Positions 46,225 through 56,189 are shown, counted from the stretch's first letter. The stretch is 64,000 nucleotides of DNA from Sulfurospirillum sp. UCH001 (GCF_001548035.1 NZ_AP014723.1:682001-746000), one strand, 5' to 3'. Translations and numbers: made by a program. Notes: generated by a model from the sequence alone, not told the origin.

Positions 46225-48045
46225 ATGACGTTAAAAGAACGCATTAAAAATGAAACGATGGTTGTCAAGGCGTTAGGTGTTGTCTATGGGGATATCGGGA
46301 CAAGCCCCATCTATACCTTAGCGGTTATTTTTCTAATTGTTCCTCCACTACTGAGCAGTGTGTATGGCGTTTTATCATTTATTTTTTGGGCACTGATTAT
46401 TATTGTCACCGTACAATACGCATGGTTGGCTACGAGCTTAAGTGAAAAGGGTGAAGGCGGTACGGTTGTACTTATTCAAATGTTAACACCTTGTCTAAAG
46501 AGCGCTAAGATGGTGACAATCGTTTCTATTTTAGGTTTTTTAGGCTTATCGTTAATGATTGGCGATGGTGTTATTACGCCTGCTATTAGTATCCTAAGTG
46601 CGGTGGAAGGTATACTCCTCATTCCTGCGTATGATGAGACACCTCAAGTAACGCTTTTAATTATGGCAAGTTTAATTGCTTTTGCTCTTTTTGCTGTTCA
46701 AAGAAAAGGCATTGAAAGAGTTGCTGCTGCTTTTGGTCCTATCATGGTGATATGGTTCATTAGTATCGGTTCAGTTGGACTGTGGTATGTTTTTAAAGAC
46801 TTATCAATTTTTGCCGCAATGAATCCTATGTATGCAATCAATTTTACACTAGATCATCCTGCGATTGCATTTATTATTTTAGCCGACATTGTACTAGCAA
46901 CAACAGGTGGTGAAGCACTCTATGCAGATATGGGGCATTTAGGGAGATTACCTATTGTCAAGGGATGGGTGTTTGCCTTTTGTGCGCTTGTTTTAACCTA
47001 TTTTGGGCAAGGTGCCTTTGTTCTTACGCATCCAGATTCTGTAGGCAGTCCACTATTCGAGATGATGCATGAATTTGCGCCTTCATTGTATATCCCTTTC
47101 CTTATTTTGACAATTATGGCAACCGTTATTGCCTCACAAGCGATGATCAGCGGTATCTTCTCTGTGCTTTATCAAGCGATGATTACGCGTATTTTCCCTC
47201 ACTTTAGAGTTCAATATACATCACGTGAACTTCACTCTCAAATCTATATCAGTTCTATTAACTGGTTCTTGTTTACCTGTGTAATCATTATGCTCTTTGT
47301 CTTTAAAGAATCAAGTAAACTTGCTGCGGCATACGGCTTGGCAGCATCGGGTGCGATGAGCATTACTGGTACTATGATTACTATCATTTTTGCGTACCGC
47401 AAAGCATGGATTAAAATGATTTTTTCATCCATTTCTGGTACGGCAAGCATAATCTTTTTTGCTTCGTGTTTGCTCAAAATCCCGCATGGTGGGTATTGGT
47501 CTTTGCTGATCGCCGCAGTGCCTTTAAGTTTTATCGTACTTTATACACAAGGGCAACAACGCCTTTACTCTTCGTTTCACTCCATCGATAAAGCCTCATT
47601 TTTAGAAAAATACAAACAACACTATTCGCAAGAGTCTCACATCGAAGGTACAGCTCTTTTCTTTGCACGAAAGGCAGAAAATATTCCTGCGTATATTCCA
47701 AAAACCATGTTTCAAAACGGTATCATCTATGAGCGCAATGTCATTGTTAAAGTAAAACCAACATATGAGCCTTTTGGTATTCGAAAAGAGTTTAGTTCTT
47801 TATGTGAAGGTTTAGATCTTTTGGTGATTCATGTAGGGTACATGGAAGTCTTCAATGTTGAAGAGATTCTTAAAGAGCAAGGTATTAATGAGAGAACGAT
47901 TTTTTATGGTGATGAAGAAATCGTTTCAAAACATATAGCATGGAAACTTTATGCTTTTGTCAAAGATATGTCACCAAGTTTTGTAAGCTTCTACAACTTC
48001 CCGCAAGAAAAACTCATTGGTGTTTCGCGTCGTATTGAAATCTAA
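46225..48045 (+). CDS. kup: KUP family potassium transporter
   Basis: Proton-coupled K+ uptake protein of 606 residues. The N-terminal family motif VVYGDIGTSPIYTL is clear. About twelve membrane segments follow up to residue 440, then a cytoplasmic C-terminal domain (about 450-606). The motif GEGGTVVLIQML is in the loop after TM2. It is convergent with trkH and trkA, so two unrelated K+ uptake systems lie together. The 169-base leader contains a small stem (GAGCAT / ATGCTTC) of unknown meaning. Confidence 0.95.
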   Translation: MTLKERIKNETMVVKALGVVYGDIGTSPIYTLAVIFLIVPPLLSSVYGVLSFIFWALIIIVTVQYAWLATSLSEKGEGGTVVLIQMLTPCLKSAKMVTIVSILGFLGLSLMIGDGVITPAISILSAVEGILLIPAYDETPQVTLLIMASLIAFALFAVQRKGIERVAAAFGPIMVIWFISIGSVGLWYVFKDLSIFAAMNPMYAINFTLDHPAIAFIILADIVLATTGGEALYADMGHLGRLPIVKGWVFAFCALVLTYFGQGAFVLTHPDSVGSPLFEMMHEFAPSLYIPFLILTIMATVIASQAMISGIFSVLYQAMITRIFPHFRVQYTSRELHSQIYISSINWFLFTCVIIMLFVFKESSKLAAAYGLAASGAMSITGTMITIIFAYRKAWIKMIFSSISGTASIIFFASCLLKIPHGGYWSLLIAAVPLSFIVLYTQGQQRLYSSFHSIDKASFLEKYKQHYSQESHIEGTALFFARKAENIPAYIPKTMFQNGIIYERNVIVKVKPTYEPFGIRKEFSSLCEGLDLLVIHVGYMEVFNVEEILKEQGINERTIFYGDEEIVSKHIAWKLYAFVKDMSPSFVSFYNFPQEKLIGVSRRIEI

Positions 48046-48048
48046 AAC

Positions 48049-48071
48049 GGAAGAAGTTTAAAACTTCTTCC
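48049..48071. terminator. Shared terminator between kup and trkH
   Basis: Palindrome GGAAGAAGTTT A AAACTTCTTCC, 11-bp arms, overlapping the trkH stop. Confidence 0.7.
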
Positions 48072-49497
48072 AAAAATTACGACTGAGCATCATAAAAACA
48101 GTATAACACTCCAATCGCCCTATAATCATTGCAAATGAGAGAATAATTTTATCGTACCATGAAAAAAAGGCATAGTTTTGAGAAGGGCCTGTGAGATTAA
48201 GTCCTGGCCCAATATTACCGATCATGGAAATAGAGGTACTAAAAGCGGTTAATAAATCAAAACCTCTGGCAAAAAGATACATGGTCACAAAAAAGGCTGT
48301 TAGAATAAATAACGCAAAAAAACCAAAGACAGAACTAATGATAGAACTTTTAATCTGCTTTCCATCCACAAAAATAGACGTAATCACATCGGGCTGAATG
48401 GTGCGTTTGATTTCTAAGGCAATATTTTTAAAAAAGAGCACATAACGAATCATCTTTATACCGCCTGCTGTTGAGCCAGCATTCGCACTCATGATCATAG
48501 CAAGGATAGCAATCATCATTGTGAATTGACCCCATTTTTCATAGTCCAATGAGGCAAAGCCTGTCGTTGAAGCAAGCGTCGCAACGGTAAAAAATGAGTG
48601 CATCAAAGAGTTGTAAAAAGAGTTTTCTGATGTGATGCTATGTTCTAGCGCCATTGCAAAAGCAAGAAAGAAAATGAGCCCGATGTACCATTTGTTTTCT
48701 TCCGTATTAAATGCTGCTTTATCGCCATTAAAAAAGCGAATATGTGCTAAAAAGTTGATACCAGAAATAACCATAAAGAAAGTCGTTGTCCAAACAACAC
48801 CATCGCTAAAACCTGCTAGGGAAGTATTTTTAGTCGAAAAGCCACCTGTAGAGATAGTTGCAAAGGCATGGTTAATCGCATCGAACCAGTTCATACCAAA
48901 GAGCATTAAAAGAACAAAATTGGCAAGTGTGAACAAGATATACACTGCCCAAATACGATTTGCTGTATCTTTGATTTTTGGAGTGATTTTATCCATAGAA
49001 ATACCAGTAGATTCAGCTTTGAAAAGACTGACAGAACCACTTGGATTGATCAACGGAAGCAGTCCAACTCCAAGCACGATGATCCCAATACCACCAATCC
49101 AATGCATCAGACTTCTATGAAAAAGAATGGATTTTGGAAGAATTTCTACATCGGTATAAACGCTTGCACCTGTTGTTGTAAAACCACTAATGGCTTCAAA
49201 AAAAGCGCCAGCTGGATCAATTTTGGTATAAAGAACCATGGGAATAGCACCACCTATACCCAAAAGAATCCAGATAAAATTAACAGAGATAATGCTCTCT
49301 TTTATACCTAAAACCATCTCATCATTTTGAAGAATTAAAAATGTTGAAAGATTCACAATAAAGAGTGCAAACATCACAACGGTATAGATAAAAACGTCTT
49401 CGTTGTGAAAAAAACCTACAATAGGAGGTATAAGCAGAAGAAAAAAGACAACTAATCCAACGGCTGAGACAAATTTTAAAATGCTTTTAATACTCAT
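48058..49497 (-). CDS. trkH: TrkH family potassium channel subunit
   Basis: Membrane subunit of the Trk K+ system, 479 residues with four repeated M1-P-M2 units. The first selectivity filter is in ISGFTTTGASVYTD, others in ATISTGGFSTKN, ASTTGFAS and IGNIGPGLN. The gene lies 14 bases after trkA on the same strand, so the two form an operon. It needs the TrkA ring for gating. Confidence 0.95.
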   Translation of the reverse strand: MSIKSILKFVSAVGLVVFFLLLIPPIVGFFHNEDVFIYTVVMFALFIVNLSTFLILQNDEMVLGIKESIISVNFIWILLGIGGAIPMVLYTKIDPAGAFFEAISGFTTTGASVYTDVEILPKSILFHRSLMHWIGGIGIIVLGVGLLPLINPSGSVSLFKAESTGISMDKITPKIKDTANRIWAVYILFTLANFVLLMLFGMNWFDAINHAFATISTGGFSTKNTSLAGFSDGVVWTTTFFMVISGINFLAHIRFFNGDKAAFNTEENKWYIGLIFFLAFAMALEHSITSENSFYNSLMHSFFTVATLASTTGFASLDYEKWGQFTMMIAILAMIMSANAGSTAGGIKMIRYVLFFKNIALEIKRTIQPDVITSIFVDGKQIKSSIISSVFGFFALFILTAFFVTMYLFARGFDLLTAFSTSISMIGNIGPGLNLTGPSQNYAFFSWYDKIILSFAMIIGRLECYTVFMMLSRNFWKKF

Positions 49498-49511
49498 GGC
49501 GCTCTTTTAGC

Positions 49512-50852
49512 TTAGGAATTTTGTTGAAGCCATTTGGCTACAATCTCATAATCAGACTCTTTGGTGAAGGCAACAATGACATCATCTTGCTGAAATGTTG
49601 GAATAAGACGATACTCATAGATATCATTGTCTCGAAGGATAATGAAATGTCCTCTATCATCGACTTTATCAGGCAAAGGAAGCTTTTCTCCAATTAAAGA
49701 GGATGTTGCATCGATTTTTCGCATCAGTACAGAACCCTCACCCCCACAAAATTTCTTTTGAATAAAAGTATTGTTGGATTGAATGCGCTCTAAAATAGAA
49801 TAATATGCATTGATTTTCTCACCTCTTACTACTTCGATGTTGAGATTACGCATTAGCGAAGAGTAGGCAATGTCATTGTTGATACCAATGATCTTCTTGA
49901 TGCCTTTTTGTTTGGCTTCGATACATTTGGTAATGTTATATTCATCGTTTTTTGTTGCGGCAATAAACATGTCGGTATCAAAACGGGTCTTGTTAACGAT
50001 ATGGTCAGCATCGTAGGTTGTTTTAAGCACAGTGGCTTTATTTTTAAGCTCAATATTAGCTTTACGACAAAGCTCAATATTTTTATCCATAATTTGGACA
50101 TCAATACCTTTTTTAAGAAAAACTTTTGCAATCTCAACACCTAATGAATCTGCTCCAAAAATAACACAGTTTTTGATAGGAGAAGAGGGTTCGCTACTCT
50201 CACATACGAGTGAACGAAGCGATAAAATAGCCGATGGGAAAGCTAAAAAATAGACCAAATCATTGGGAAGCATTGTCTCAACGGGTTTAGGTACAAAAAA
50301 CTGTTTTTTTCTCTCCATACCTGCAACAGCAAGCTCGCCATTAAGCTCTCCAATAAACGTTGAAATCATACGAGGCGTGAAGTCATCTTTGAGCCTGATA
50401 GAGACCAATAACGCTTTTGTATAGGCAAAAGCTTTAGCATTGTGGGCATGTGGAAAATCGATAAGATATTTAAACGGTTGCGCTGCCTCAAACGAGGGAA
50501 CGATGGTATCGTTGATGTTGAGTTTACCTTTAACCTGTTCACTAGCAAAGAAGTTATTTTTTAAGCGAATAATTTTGCGCTTAACGGTGGCAATATTGTC
50601 AATAATTAAAGAGGAGAGAAGATTGACTTCATCTGAATCTGTCACTGCAATAAAAAGGTCAATTTGAGGATTGATACCAAGATAGGTATGTGGGTTTTCA
50701 ATATTTCCACATATGCCTAAAACATCGAGGTTTTCATGGATGTTTTGGATGGCATATTCATTTTGGTCGATAATGGTAACGCTATTATTGTGCATTAGGT
50801 GTTTGGCGATGTTGTAGCCAACTTTTCCCGCACCAGCTATAATCACTTGCAT
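49512..50852 (-). CDS. trkA: Trk system regulatory subunit TrkA
   Basis: Cytoplasmic gating subunit of TrkH, 446 residues, with two tandem RCK units. The first NAD-binding motif is IIAGAGKVGYNIAKHL at the N-terminus. The second is near residue 228 (VIFGADSLGVEIAKVFL). Each is followed by a TrkA-C domain (about 140-215 and 370-446). It is upstream of trkH and probably carries the promoter of the pair. Confidence 0.95.
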   Translation of the reverse strand: MQVIIAGAGKVGYNIAKHLMHNNSVTIIDQNEYAIQNIHENLDVLGICGNIENPHTYLGINPQIDLFIAVTDSDEVNLLSSLIIDNIATVKRKIIRLKNNFFASEQVKGKLNINDTIVPSFEAAQPFKYLIDFPHAHNAKAFAYTKALLVSIRLKDDFTPRMISTFIGELNGELAVAGMERKKQFFVPKPVETMLPNDLVYFLAFPSAILSLRSLVCESSEPSSPIKNCVIFGADSLGVEIAKVFLKKGIDVQIMDKNIELCRKANIELKNKATVLKTTYDADHIVNKTRFDTDMFIAATKNDEYNITKCIEAKQKGIKKIIGINNDIAYSSLMRNLNIEVVRGEKINAYYSILERIQSNNTFIQKKFCGGEGSVLMRKIDATSSLIGEKLPLPDKVDDRGHFIILRDNDIYEYRLIPTFQQDDVIVAFTKESDYEIVAKWLQQNS

Positions 50853-50957
50853 AGGATTCTATCTCTCGTAATAATATTTTTTGATGATGTATAAAGAAGT
50901 ATTGTATCACATTCTCATGTAAAAAAAGAGGAGATTTGAAGAGTGAAATAAAGCGTT

Positions 50958-50976
50958 AAAAAAGCCCCAGCGGGGC
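50958..50976 (-). terminator. Terminator after the small secreted protein gene
   Basis: GC stem GCCCC / GGGGC with a 3-base loop followed, on the minus strand, by TTTTTT. Classical intrinsic terminator. Confidence 0.88.
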
Positions 50977-50985
50977 AGCCAAAAA

Positions 50986-51465
50986 TTACTTTCGGCTACC
51001 TGTTTCGCTGTATTGTTTCATACTTTCAAAGTAAGTATCACGAAGAGCATTCACATATGCAGCAGCTTTTTTTGTATCGGTCATAGTAATGAGTGCTTCA
51101 TTACCAAATTTATCGCTGATTTTTGAAAGCTCATATGCAAGTTTTGATTTTTCATTGAGTTTTTGAAGTGCTTTAAAGAAAGCCTCATCCATCTCTTTAT
51201 TTTTAAGTTTGTCATTTTGGTAGAGGTAGAGCGCTACGCGGTACACTTCATCTTTATCCGTGCTGTAAACTTCAACATATTCAATAGCATTGTCTAGAAG
51301 TTTAATGTTAAAATAATTTTGATCTTTAGTGACACAAGAAAATTCTGTACATTTAAAGCCATTAGCTTCTAAATACGCTTTGTCTTTACCAATAAGATCA
51401 TCTAAAAAACCTGCGAAGAGAGAGAGGTGTGAAACGAGTGCTAGAAAAAGAACAACTTTTTTCAT
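50986..51465 (-). CDS. Secreted protein of unknown function
   Basis: A 159-residue protein with a signal peptide (about 1-18, VVLFLALVSHLSLFAG) and a mature domain containing one cysteine pair (Cys39 and Cys44, FKCTEFSCV) that could form a disulfide. The C-terminal half is helical and charged. I recognise no family. It is placed between a tRNA and trkA on the minus strand and ends in a strong terminator. Periplasmic location is inferred. Confidence 0.75.
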   Translation of the reverse strand: MKKVVLFLALVSHLSLFAGFLDDLIGKDKAYLEANGFKCTEFSCVTKDQNYFNIKLLDNAIEYVEVYSTDKDEVYRVALYLYQNDKLKNKEMDEAFFKALQKLNEKSKLAYELSKISDKFGNEALITMTDTKKAAAYVNALRDTYFESMKQYSETGSRK

Positions 51466-51515
51466 AACATTTACCTTTGTATATCAAATTAAACGAATGC
51501 AAATCAAGAAGCGAG

Positions 51516-51592
51516 TGGTGGGTCCTGAGTGGCTCGAACACTCGACCACCCCGTTATGAGCGGGGTGCTCTAACCAACTGAGCTAAGGACCC
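51516..51592 (-). tRNA. tRNA with CAT anticodon (Met elongator, or Ile2)
   Basis: A full cloverleaf of 77 bases. Acceptor arms are GGGTCCT / AGGACCC, the D-arm has AGCTCAGTTGGTTAGAGC, the anticodon stem is CCCCG/CGGGG with loop CTCATAA (anticodon at 51556-51558), and the T-loop has TTCGAGC. The discriminator is A73 and the CCA end is encoded. The CAT anticodon reads AUG, or AUA if modified to lysidine. The initiator is excluded because C1-A72 and the three-GC anticodon stem are absent. I favour elongator Met but cannot exclude Ile2. Confidence 0.93.
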
Positions 51593-51672
51593 ATTTTAAA
51601 GAGTGAAATTCTACCTTTTTAATTGTTAAAAGAACATAAAAAATAGATGAAAAAAGAACGTTAAATAGGGCG

Positions 51673-52779
51673 TTAGAGCGAATATTTAATCGAGCGATAC
51701 GTCGGATCAAATCGAAATGCTAAAAGGTTTTCCAAAATACCAAAAAGAGCGAAAAAGGTGATAAAACTACTGCCCCCATAACTATAAAAAGGAAGTGGAA
51801 CACCTACAACAGGGGCAAGCCCTATGGTCATAGCAATGTTAATACTCATGTAAAAGAAAATCAGCAAAGAGATACCGCTCGTAATGACTCTGGCAAAATA
51901 ATCTTCCTTAAGCAGAAAATTGAGACTCAGTAAGTGCATGACCAAAAAAGCATAGCAGAGGATGAGCCCTAGAGCGCCCCAAAAACCAAGACGCTCAACG
52001 GTATATGCAAAGATAAAATCACTGGTGGCAATGGGTAAAAATTTGTAATGGGTTTGTGTTGCTTCATTACGTTCTTTACCTGTAAGTCCACCTGAACCAA
52101 TAGCAATAATAGATTGTTGGACATGGTAGCTTGGTTTTTCAGACATAAAATCTGCAATACGCTTTTTTTGATAATCGTGCAAGCCATTGTACATAATAGG
52201 ACTGCTGATACCTACAACGATTGCAAGGGTTATCCATATTTTTTTATTGACACCAATGACAAAAAGAGTACCGTAACCTAAAAGGAGTAAGATCATCGCC
52301 GTCCCAAGATCGGGCTCTTTTGCAATCAATACAAACGGGAGTAGAATATAAAAGCTGAGTTTGAAAAACGATTTCCATCCATACCCGTTTTCATCAGGCG
52401 GGTTATGTTTAATCAAATAAGCCAACATCAAAATAAAAGCTGGTTTGAAAATTTCGGAGGGTTGAATGGTAAAGTGAACAAAAGGAATTTCTAACCATCT
52501 TCTCGCACCCAGTTTTGCGATACCAAAAAAATCAACACTTAACAGTAAGATGATCGTAATCCAGTAAAAAAATGGGATAACCCATTCGATTTTTTTAATA
52601 GGAATAATAAAAAAAACAAGAAATGTGGCAAAGCCAACGGTGTAATAAACAATCTGCTTATTTGCAAGCATTGCATTGGCTTCCGAGATAAGATAATAAG
52701 AGAGAACAATGATAGGAAGTACGAGTATAGGAATTAAAAAATCAAAATGTGTTAATATGCGCCTATCAATTTGAAACAC
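51673..52779 (-). CDS. rodA: Rod shape-determining SEDS protein RodA
   Basis: Peptidoglycan glycosyltransferase of the SEDS family that acts in the elongasome, 368 residues with about ten membrane segments. Motifs: FKPAFILMLAYLI, KEPDLGTAMI and the C-terminal GVPLPFYSYGGSSF. The start is GTG 52779 with AAAGG 6 bases upstream; the frame continues to 52815 but overlaps the -10 box. It is divergent from the pseudouridine synthase gene. The same neighbours occur in C. jejuni, where the gene is called mrdB. Confidence 0.92.
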   Translation of the reverse strand: MFQIDRRILTHFDFLIPILVLPIIVLSYYLISEANAMLANKQIVYYTVGFATFLVFFIIPIKKIEWVIPFFYWITIILLLSVDFFGIAKLGARRWLEIPFVHFTIQPSEIFKPAFILMLAYLIKHNPPDENGYGWKSFFKLSFYILLPFVLIAKEPDLGTAMILLLLGYGTLFVIGVNKKIWITLAIVVGISSPIMYNGLHDYQKKRIADFMSEKPSYHVQQSIIAIGSGGLTGKERNEATQTHYKFLPIATSDFIFAYTVERLGFWGALGLILCYAFLVMHLLSLNFLLKEDYFARVITSGISLLIFFYMSINIAMTIGLAPVVGVPLPFYSYGGSSFITFFALFGILENLLAFRFDPTYRSIKYSL

Positions 52780-52805
52780 TCTATACCTTTGGAAAGTTTT
52801 CGCAA

Positions 52806-52811
52806 AGTATA
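52806..52811 (-). promoter_or_regulatory. Probable -10 box for rodA
   Basis: TATACT on the minus strand, 27 bases before the GTG start of rodA. Confidence 0.5.
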
Positions 52812-52837
52812 GCAAAAATTAGAGGAAAGTGGGCTGG

Positions 52838-53818
52838 ATGGAGTTTATCTGTAAAGAGTCAAAAAGACTTGATGTTGTAATGAGTGAAACACTGAATTTA
52901 CCGCGAAATCAAGTCGAAAAACTCATAAAAAATGTCGGTGTATATATCGATGACAAGTTGACGCATAAATGCAGTATTAAGCTTGTTGAAGGCAATGTGG
53001 TGCGTTATGAATTTGTTGAAGCCAACGAGAGTCCAAGCCAATATGAAATCAACTTTGATGTGCCTATTTTATATGAAGATGATGATCTTTTAGTCATTAA
53101 TAAGCCACCTTTTTTAACCGTTCATGCAGCACCAAGCGTCAAAGAAGCAACGTTGGTTGACTGGCTTAAATTTAAAGGTATTAATCTCTCTACAATTAGT
53201 GGGGAAGAGCGTCATGGTATTGTGCATCGCATCGATAAAGAGACCAGTGGGGCATTGGTGATTGCAAAAAATAATGAAGCACACGTAAGTCTCTCTACGC
53301 AGCTAGAAGATAAAAGTATGGGAAGATATTATCTTGCGATAATTGACCTTCCTCTAAAAGAAAATGTCGTGGTTGAACTACCTATTGGACGTAGTCTCAA
53401 GAACCGTTTAAAGATGGATGTTGTCAAAGATGGCAGAATGGCAAAAAGTGCTTTTGCCAAATTGGTACTCTCAAAAGATACTAAAAAAGAGCTCATTGCT
53501 GCAAAGCTTTTTACAGGACGGACGCATCAAATTAGAGTGCATCTTCAGGCACTTTCACGCCATATTTTAGGTGATAGTTTATACGGCTTTAAGAGCCAAA
53601 ATGGTACAATACCAAGAGTTATGTTACATGCATATATTTTGTATTTAAAACATCCAAGGACAGGGCAATTATTGCAAATAAATGCCCCATTATGGGATGA
53701 TTTTAATACCTACTTAACACACCATTTCACTAAGGAAGAGGTCAATGAAAAAATTACTTTGGATAGCATCGTTAATGGTTTTGGGTCTCATGATAGGTGG
53801 GTGTACAAAAACACCTGA
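52838..53818 (+). CDS. RluA/RluD family 23S rRNA pseudouridine synthase
   Basis: A 326-residue pseudouridine synthase. An N-terminal S4 RNA-binding domain (about 5-60, SETLNLPRNQVEKLIKNVGV) precedes the catalytic domain. The signature HRIDKETSGALVIAK holds the catalytic aspartate, and TGRTHQIRVHL marks the C-terminal family motif. Target position is unknown. The last 25 codons overlap the lipoprotein gene flpA by 74 bases in another frame, longer than usual. The GTG at 52829 is an alternative start. Confidence 0.9.
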   Translation: MEFICKESKRLDVVMSETLNLPRNQVEKLIKNVGVYIDDKLTHKCSIKLVEGNVVRYEFVEANESPSQYEINFDVPILYEDDDLLVINKPPFLTVHAAPSVKEATLVDWLKFKGINLSTISGEERHGIVHRIDKETSGALVIAKNNEAHVSLSTQLEDKSMGRYYLAIIDLPLKENVVVELPIGRSLKNRLKMDVVKDGRMAKSAFAKLVLSKDTKKELIAAKLFTGRTHQIRVHLQALSRHILGDSLYGFKSQNGTIPRVMLHAYILYLKHPRTGQLLQINAPLWDDFNTYLTHHFTKEEVNEKITLDSIVNGFGSHDRWVYKNT

Positions 53819-55001
53819 AACACCAAAAGAGCCGGTAGTAGACGCTTCTTTACCCCGTATAGAAGGCCTTCGCACACTTGCTGGATCAACTGAAGTTGGT
53901 TTTGAATGGACACCTATTTACAGTGCAGAAATTGAAGGTTACTATTTGTACCGTCAAGATGGCAATAGTATGAAAAAAATTGCTACGATAAAAGACAGAT
54001 ACATCTCACATTATGTTGACACCGACTTGAAACCGAATGCAACATATTCTTATCAAATGAGTACCTACTCAGCGGATAAACATGAATCAGGTTTAAGCAT
54101 GCTTGCAAGTGTGACGACAACAGCACCTGTTGCGAAGACGGCGACACTTGGCTCAGTAGAGCCTGTTTCCTTTATTACGGCCGTTTCAGGATTGCCTGCT
54201 CGTATTAAGGTGATTTGGAGACCGCATTCGTTTGAGAATGTCGAATATTATATTATTGAGCGCAATGAGTACAAATCGACTTCATGGGAAGAAGTTGGTA
54301 AAGTTAAAGGTAGACTCAATGCTGAGTATATTGATCGTGATATTAAAGACAACTATACCTATCGCTATCGTGTAAAAGTGAAAACCAATGATGGCGTTCT
54401 TTCTAAACCAAGCGATACCGTCGAAGCACATTCGAAGCCGCTCCCTCGTGCTATTACAGGAGTAAAAGCAACTTCAGATTTGCCTAAAAAAATTCTTTTA
54501 ACATGGAATCCTTCTACAACAAGTGATTTTGCATATTATAAAATTTATCGTTCTCCGACATCAAGTCTATTTTATAGCTTTTACGGCAAAACAGCCAACA
54601 CAGAGTTTGAAGATTTGATTAGTGAAAATGGTAAAACCTATTATTACCGTGTTGTAGCTGTTGATGTTGATGGCCTTGAATCCAAACAAGAGGGTACCGT
54701 TACGGGTATGACACTTGCAGCTCTTAATGCTCCTGTTGTTAGCTCTGCTAGATATGATGGTGGCGCTATCTTTATCACATGGGGTGGCGATGAAAATGCG
54801 ATTAAATATAGTGTAACTAAAGAATTTGAACTTTCAGGAAAAACACAAAAACAGAGTTTTACAGGTATTTTTGAGAGTAATTTTGTTGATCAAGACACAG
54901 TTCCTGGCGTTGAGTATAAATATAAAATTATTGCGATTGATAAATACGGTATTGCTTCTAGCCCTTCTGATAGTGTTATTATTAAGACTCCGAAGGAATA
55001 A
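53745..55001 (+). CDS. flpA: Fibronectin type III repeat lipoprotein FlpA
   Basis: Lipoprotein of 418 residues. The signal peptide ends in the lipobox IGGC (about residue 20). Four fibronectin type III-like repeats follow at about 38-130, 140-228, 232-325 and 328-416, each with a Trp in strand B and a YxYxV/I-like strand F. In C. jejuni FlpA binds fibronectin and has three such repeats as I recall. Here a host-adhesion role is not implied, since the organism is probably free-living. A strong site AAGGAAGAGG precedes the ATG, which lies inside the upstream gene. Confidence 0.88.
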   Translation: MKKLLWIASLMVLGLMIGGCTKTPETPKEPVVDASLPRIEGLRTLAGSTEVGFEWTPIYSAEIEGYYLYRQDGNSMKKIATIKDRYISHYVDTDLKPNATYSYQMSTYSADKHESGLSMLASVTTTAPVAKTATLGSVEPVSFITAVSGLPARIKVIWRPHSFENVEYYIIERNEYKSTSWEEVGKVKGRLNAEYIDRDIKDNYTYRYRVKVKTNDGVLSKPSDTVEAHSKPLPRAITGVKATSDLPKKILLTWNPSTTSDFAYYKIYRSPTSSLFYSFYGKTANTEFEDLISENGKTYYYRVVAVDVDGLESKQEGTVTGMTLAALNAPVVSSARYDGGAIFITWGGDENAIKYSVTKEFELSGKTQKQSFTGIFESNFVDQDTVPGVEYKYKIIAIDKYGIASSPSDSVIIKTPKE

Positions 55002-55010
55002 TTGTAGCTA

Positions 55011-56189
55011 ATGCCAAATTTTCATACGCAAACACTGAAACCATTAAGCTACCCTTGTACGTATAAAGAGACAACATTTAGTTATGAAGCTCGCTCTAAG
55101 CGAGGTAATAAACTTGTGATGGCCTCTACGCAAGGGGAGAATATTCTTATTCGTATTCATCAGAAAGAGGGCGGGGAACTTCTTGTAAAAGGAGATAAAG
55201 TAACTCGCCCAACACAAGCATCTTTTTTACAAAAAATTTTGATTGATTTTAGAGATGCAAGTGAAGCAAAAGAGCAATTTTCAAATATCGAACCTAAAAA
55301 ATTCCTAGAAGTTAAGCATTCACCATATCTTAAAGAGATTGAATTTTTTGCGAATCATTTCATGGTTGAGCGTGAAATCTGGGTTGAGATTGGTTTTGGA
55401 AGTGGTCGTCATTTACTACATCAGGCAAAGAAAAATCCGCATATTCAATTTATTGGCTTGGAAATTCATAAGCCTTCCATTGAACAGGTCTTAAAGCAGT
55501 GCGAACTTCAAGGCATTGAGAATATCTTAGTGATTGATTATGATGCGCGTCTGTTTATGGAATTTTTGCCTTCTAATGTGGTAGGACGTATTTTTGTACA
55601 TTTCCCTGTTCCTTGGGATAAAAAGCCACATCGTCGTGTATTTTCAGCTGCTTTCATTGAAGAAGCTCTGAGAGTTTTACATGTCAATGGAACATTGGAA
55701 CTTAGAACAGATAGTCAACTCTATTTTGAATTTACATTTTCACAGATGATGCAACTCTCAAAAGCAAACGTACAGGTTAAGAAAAATGCTGAGTTAGAAA
55801 TCACGAGTAAGTATGAAGACCGCTGGCGTAAAATGGAAAAAGATATTTATGATGTGACGCTTACCAATGAAAGTGCATCGCTTCCTATTCCAAAACTAGG
55901 TACATTACGCTTTGATGAATGCGTTGATTTCTCAAAAGTACTAGATGGTTTTAAAGACGATCTTCTGCGCGGAGATGGATTTTTTGTTCACTTCGAAGAG
56001 TTGTTTGAAATTGATGACAAAAGCGGACTCATTCGTCTCTCTTTTGGAGCAAATGAGCGCAATGAGAAGTGTTATATCTTGATACAAGAAGGAAAGCTTT
56101 CGTACCTTCCTGATCGTATTTTAGCAACTAAAAGTAATTTGGCTGCACATACCTTAATAAAAGAGTGGTTCCATGGAATATGTGATTAA
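55011..56189 (+). CDS. trmB: tRNA (guanine-N7-)-methyltransferase with N-terminal extension
   Basis: Methylates G46 of tRNA using SAM. The methyltransferase core (about residues 120-260) shows motif I VEIGFGSGRHLL, the acidic LGLEIHK-like IGLEIHKPS, and the TrmB signature VHFPVPWDKKPHRR. At 392 residues it is much longer than the usual 210-240, with about 110 extra N-terminal and about 120 extra C-terminal residues. Long TrmB forms also occur in Campylobacter. It overlaps ftsE by 17 bases. Confidence 0.92.
   Translation: MPNFHTQTLKPLSYPCTYKETTFSYEARSKRGNKLVMASTQGENILIRIHQKEGGELLVKGDKVTRPTQASFLQKILIDFRDASEAKEQFSNIEPKKFLEVKHSPYLKEIEFFANHFMVEREIWVEIGFGSGRHLLHQAKKNPHIQFIGLEIHKPSIEQVLKQCELQGIENILVIDYDARLFMEFLPSNVVGRIFVHFPVPWDKKPHRRVFSAAFIEEALRVLHVNGTLELRTDSQLYFEFTFSQMMQLSKANVQVKKNAELEITSKYEDRWRKMEKDIYDVTLTNESASLPIPKLGTLRFDECVDFSKVLDGFKDDLLRGDGFFVHFEELFEIDDKSGLIRLSFGANERNEKCYILIQEGKLSYLPDRILATKSNLAAHTLIKEWFHGICD

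Noticed and set aside
48632-49120. Open frame of 162 codons opposite to trkH
   Set aside because: Antisense shadow of a conserved membrane gene. Its composition follows from hydrophobic codons read in reverse.
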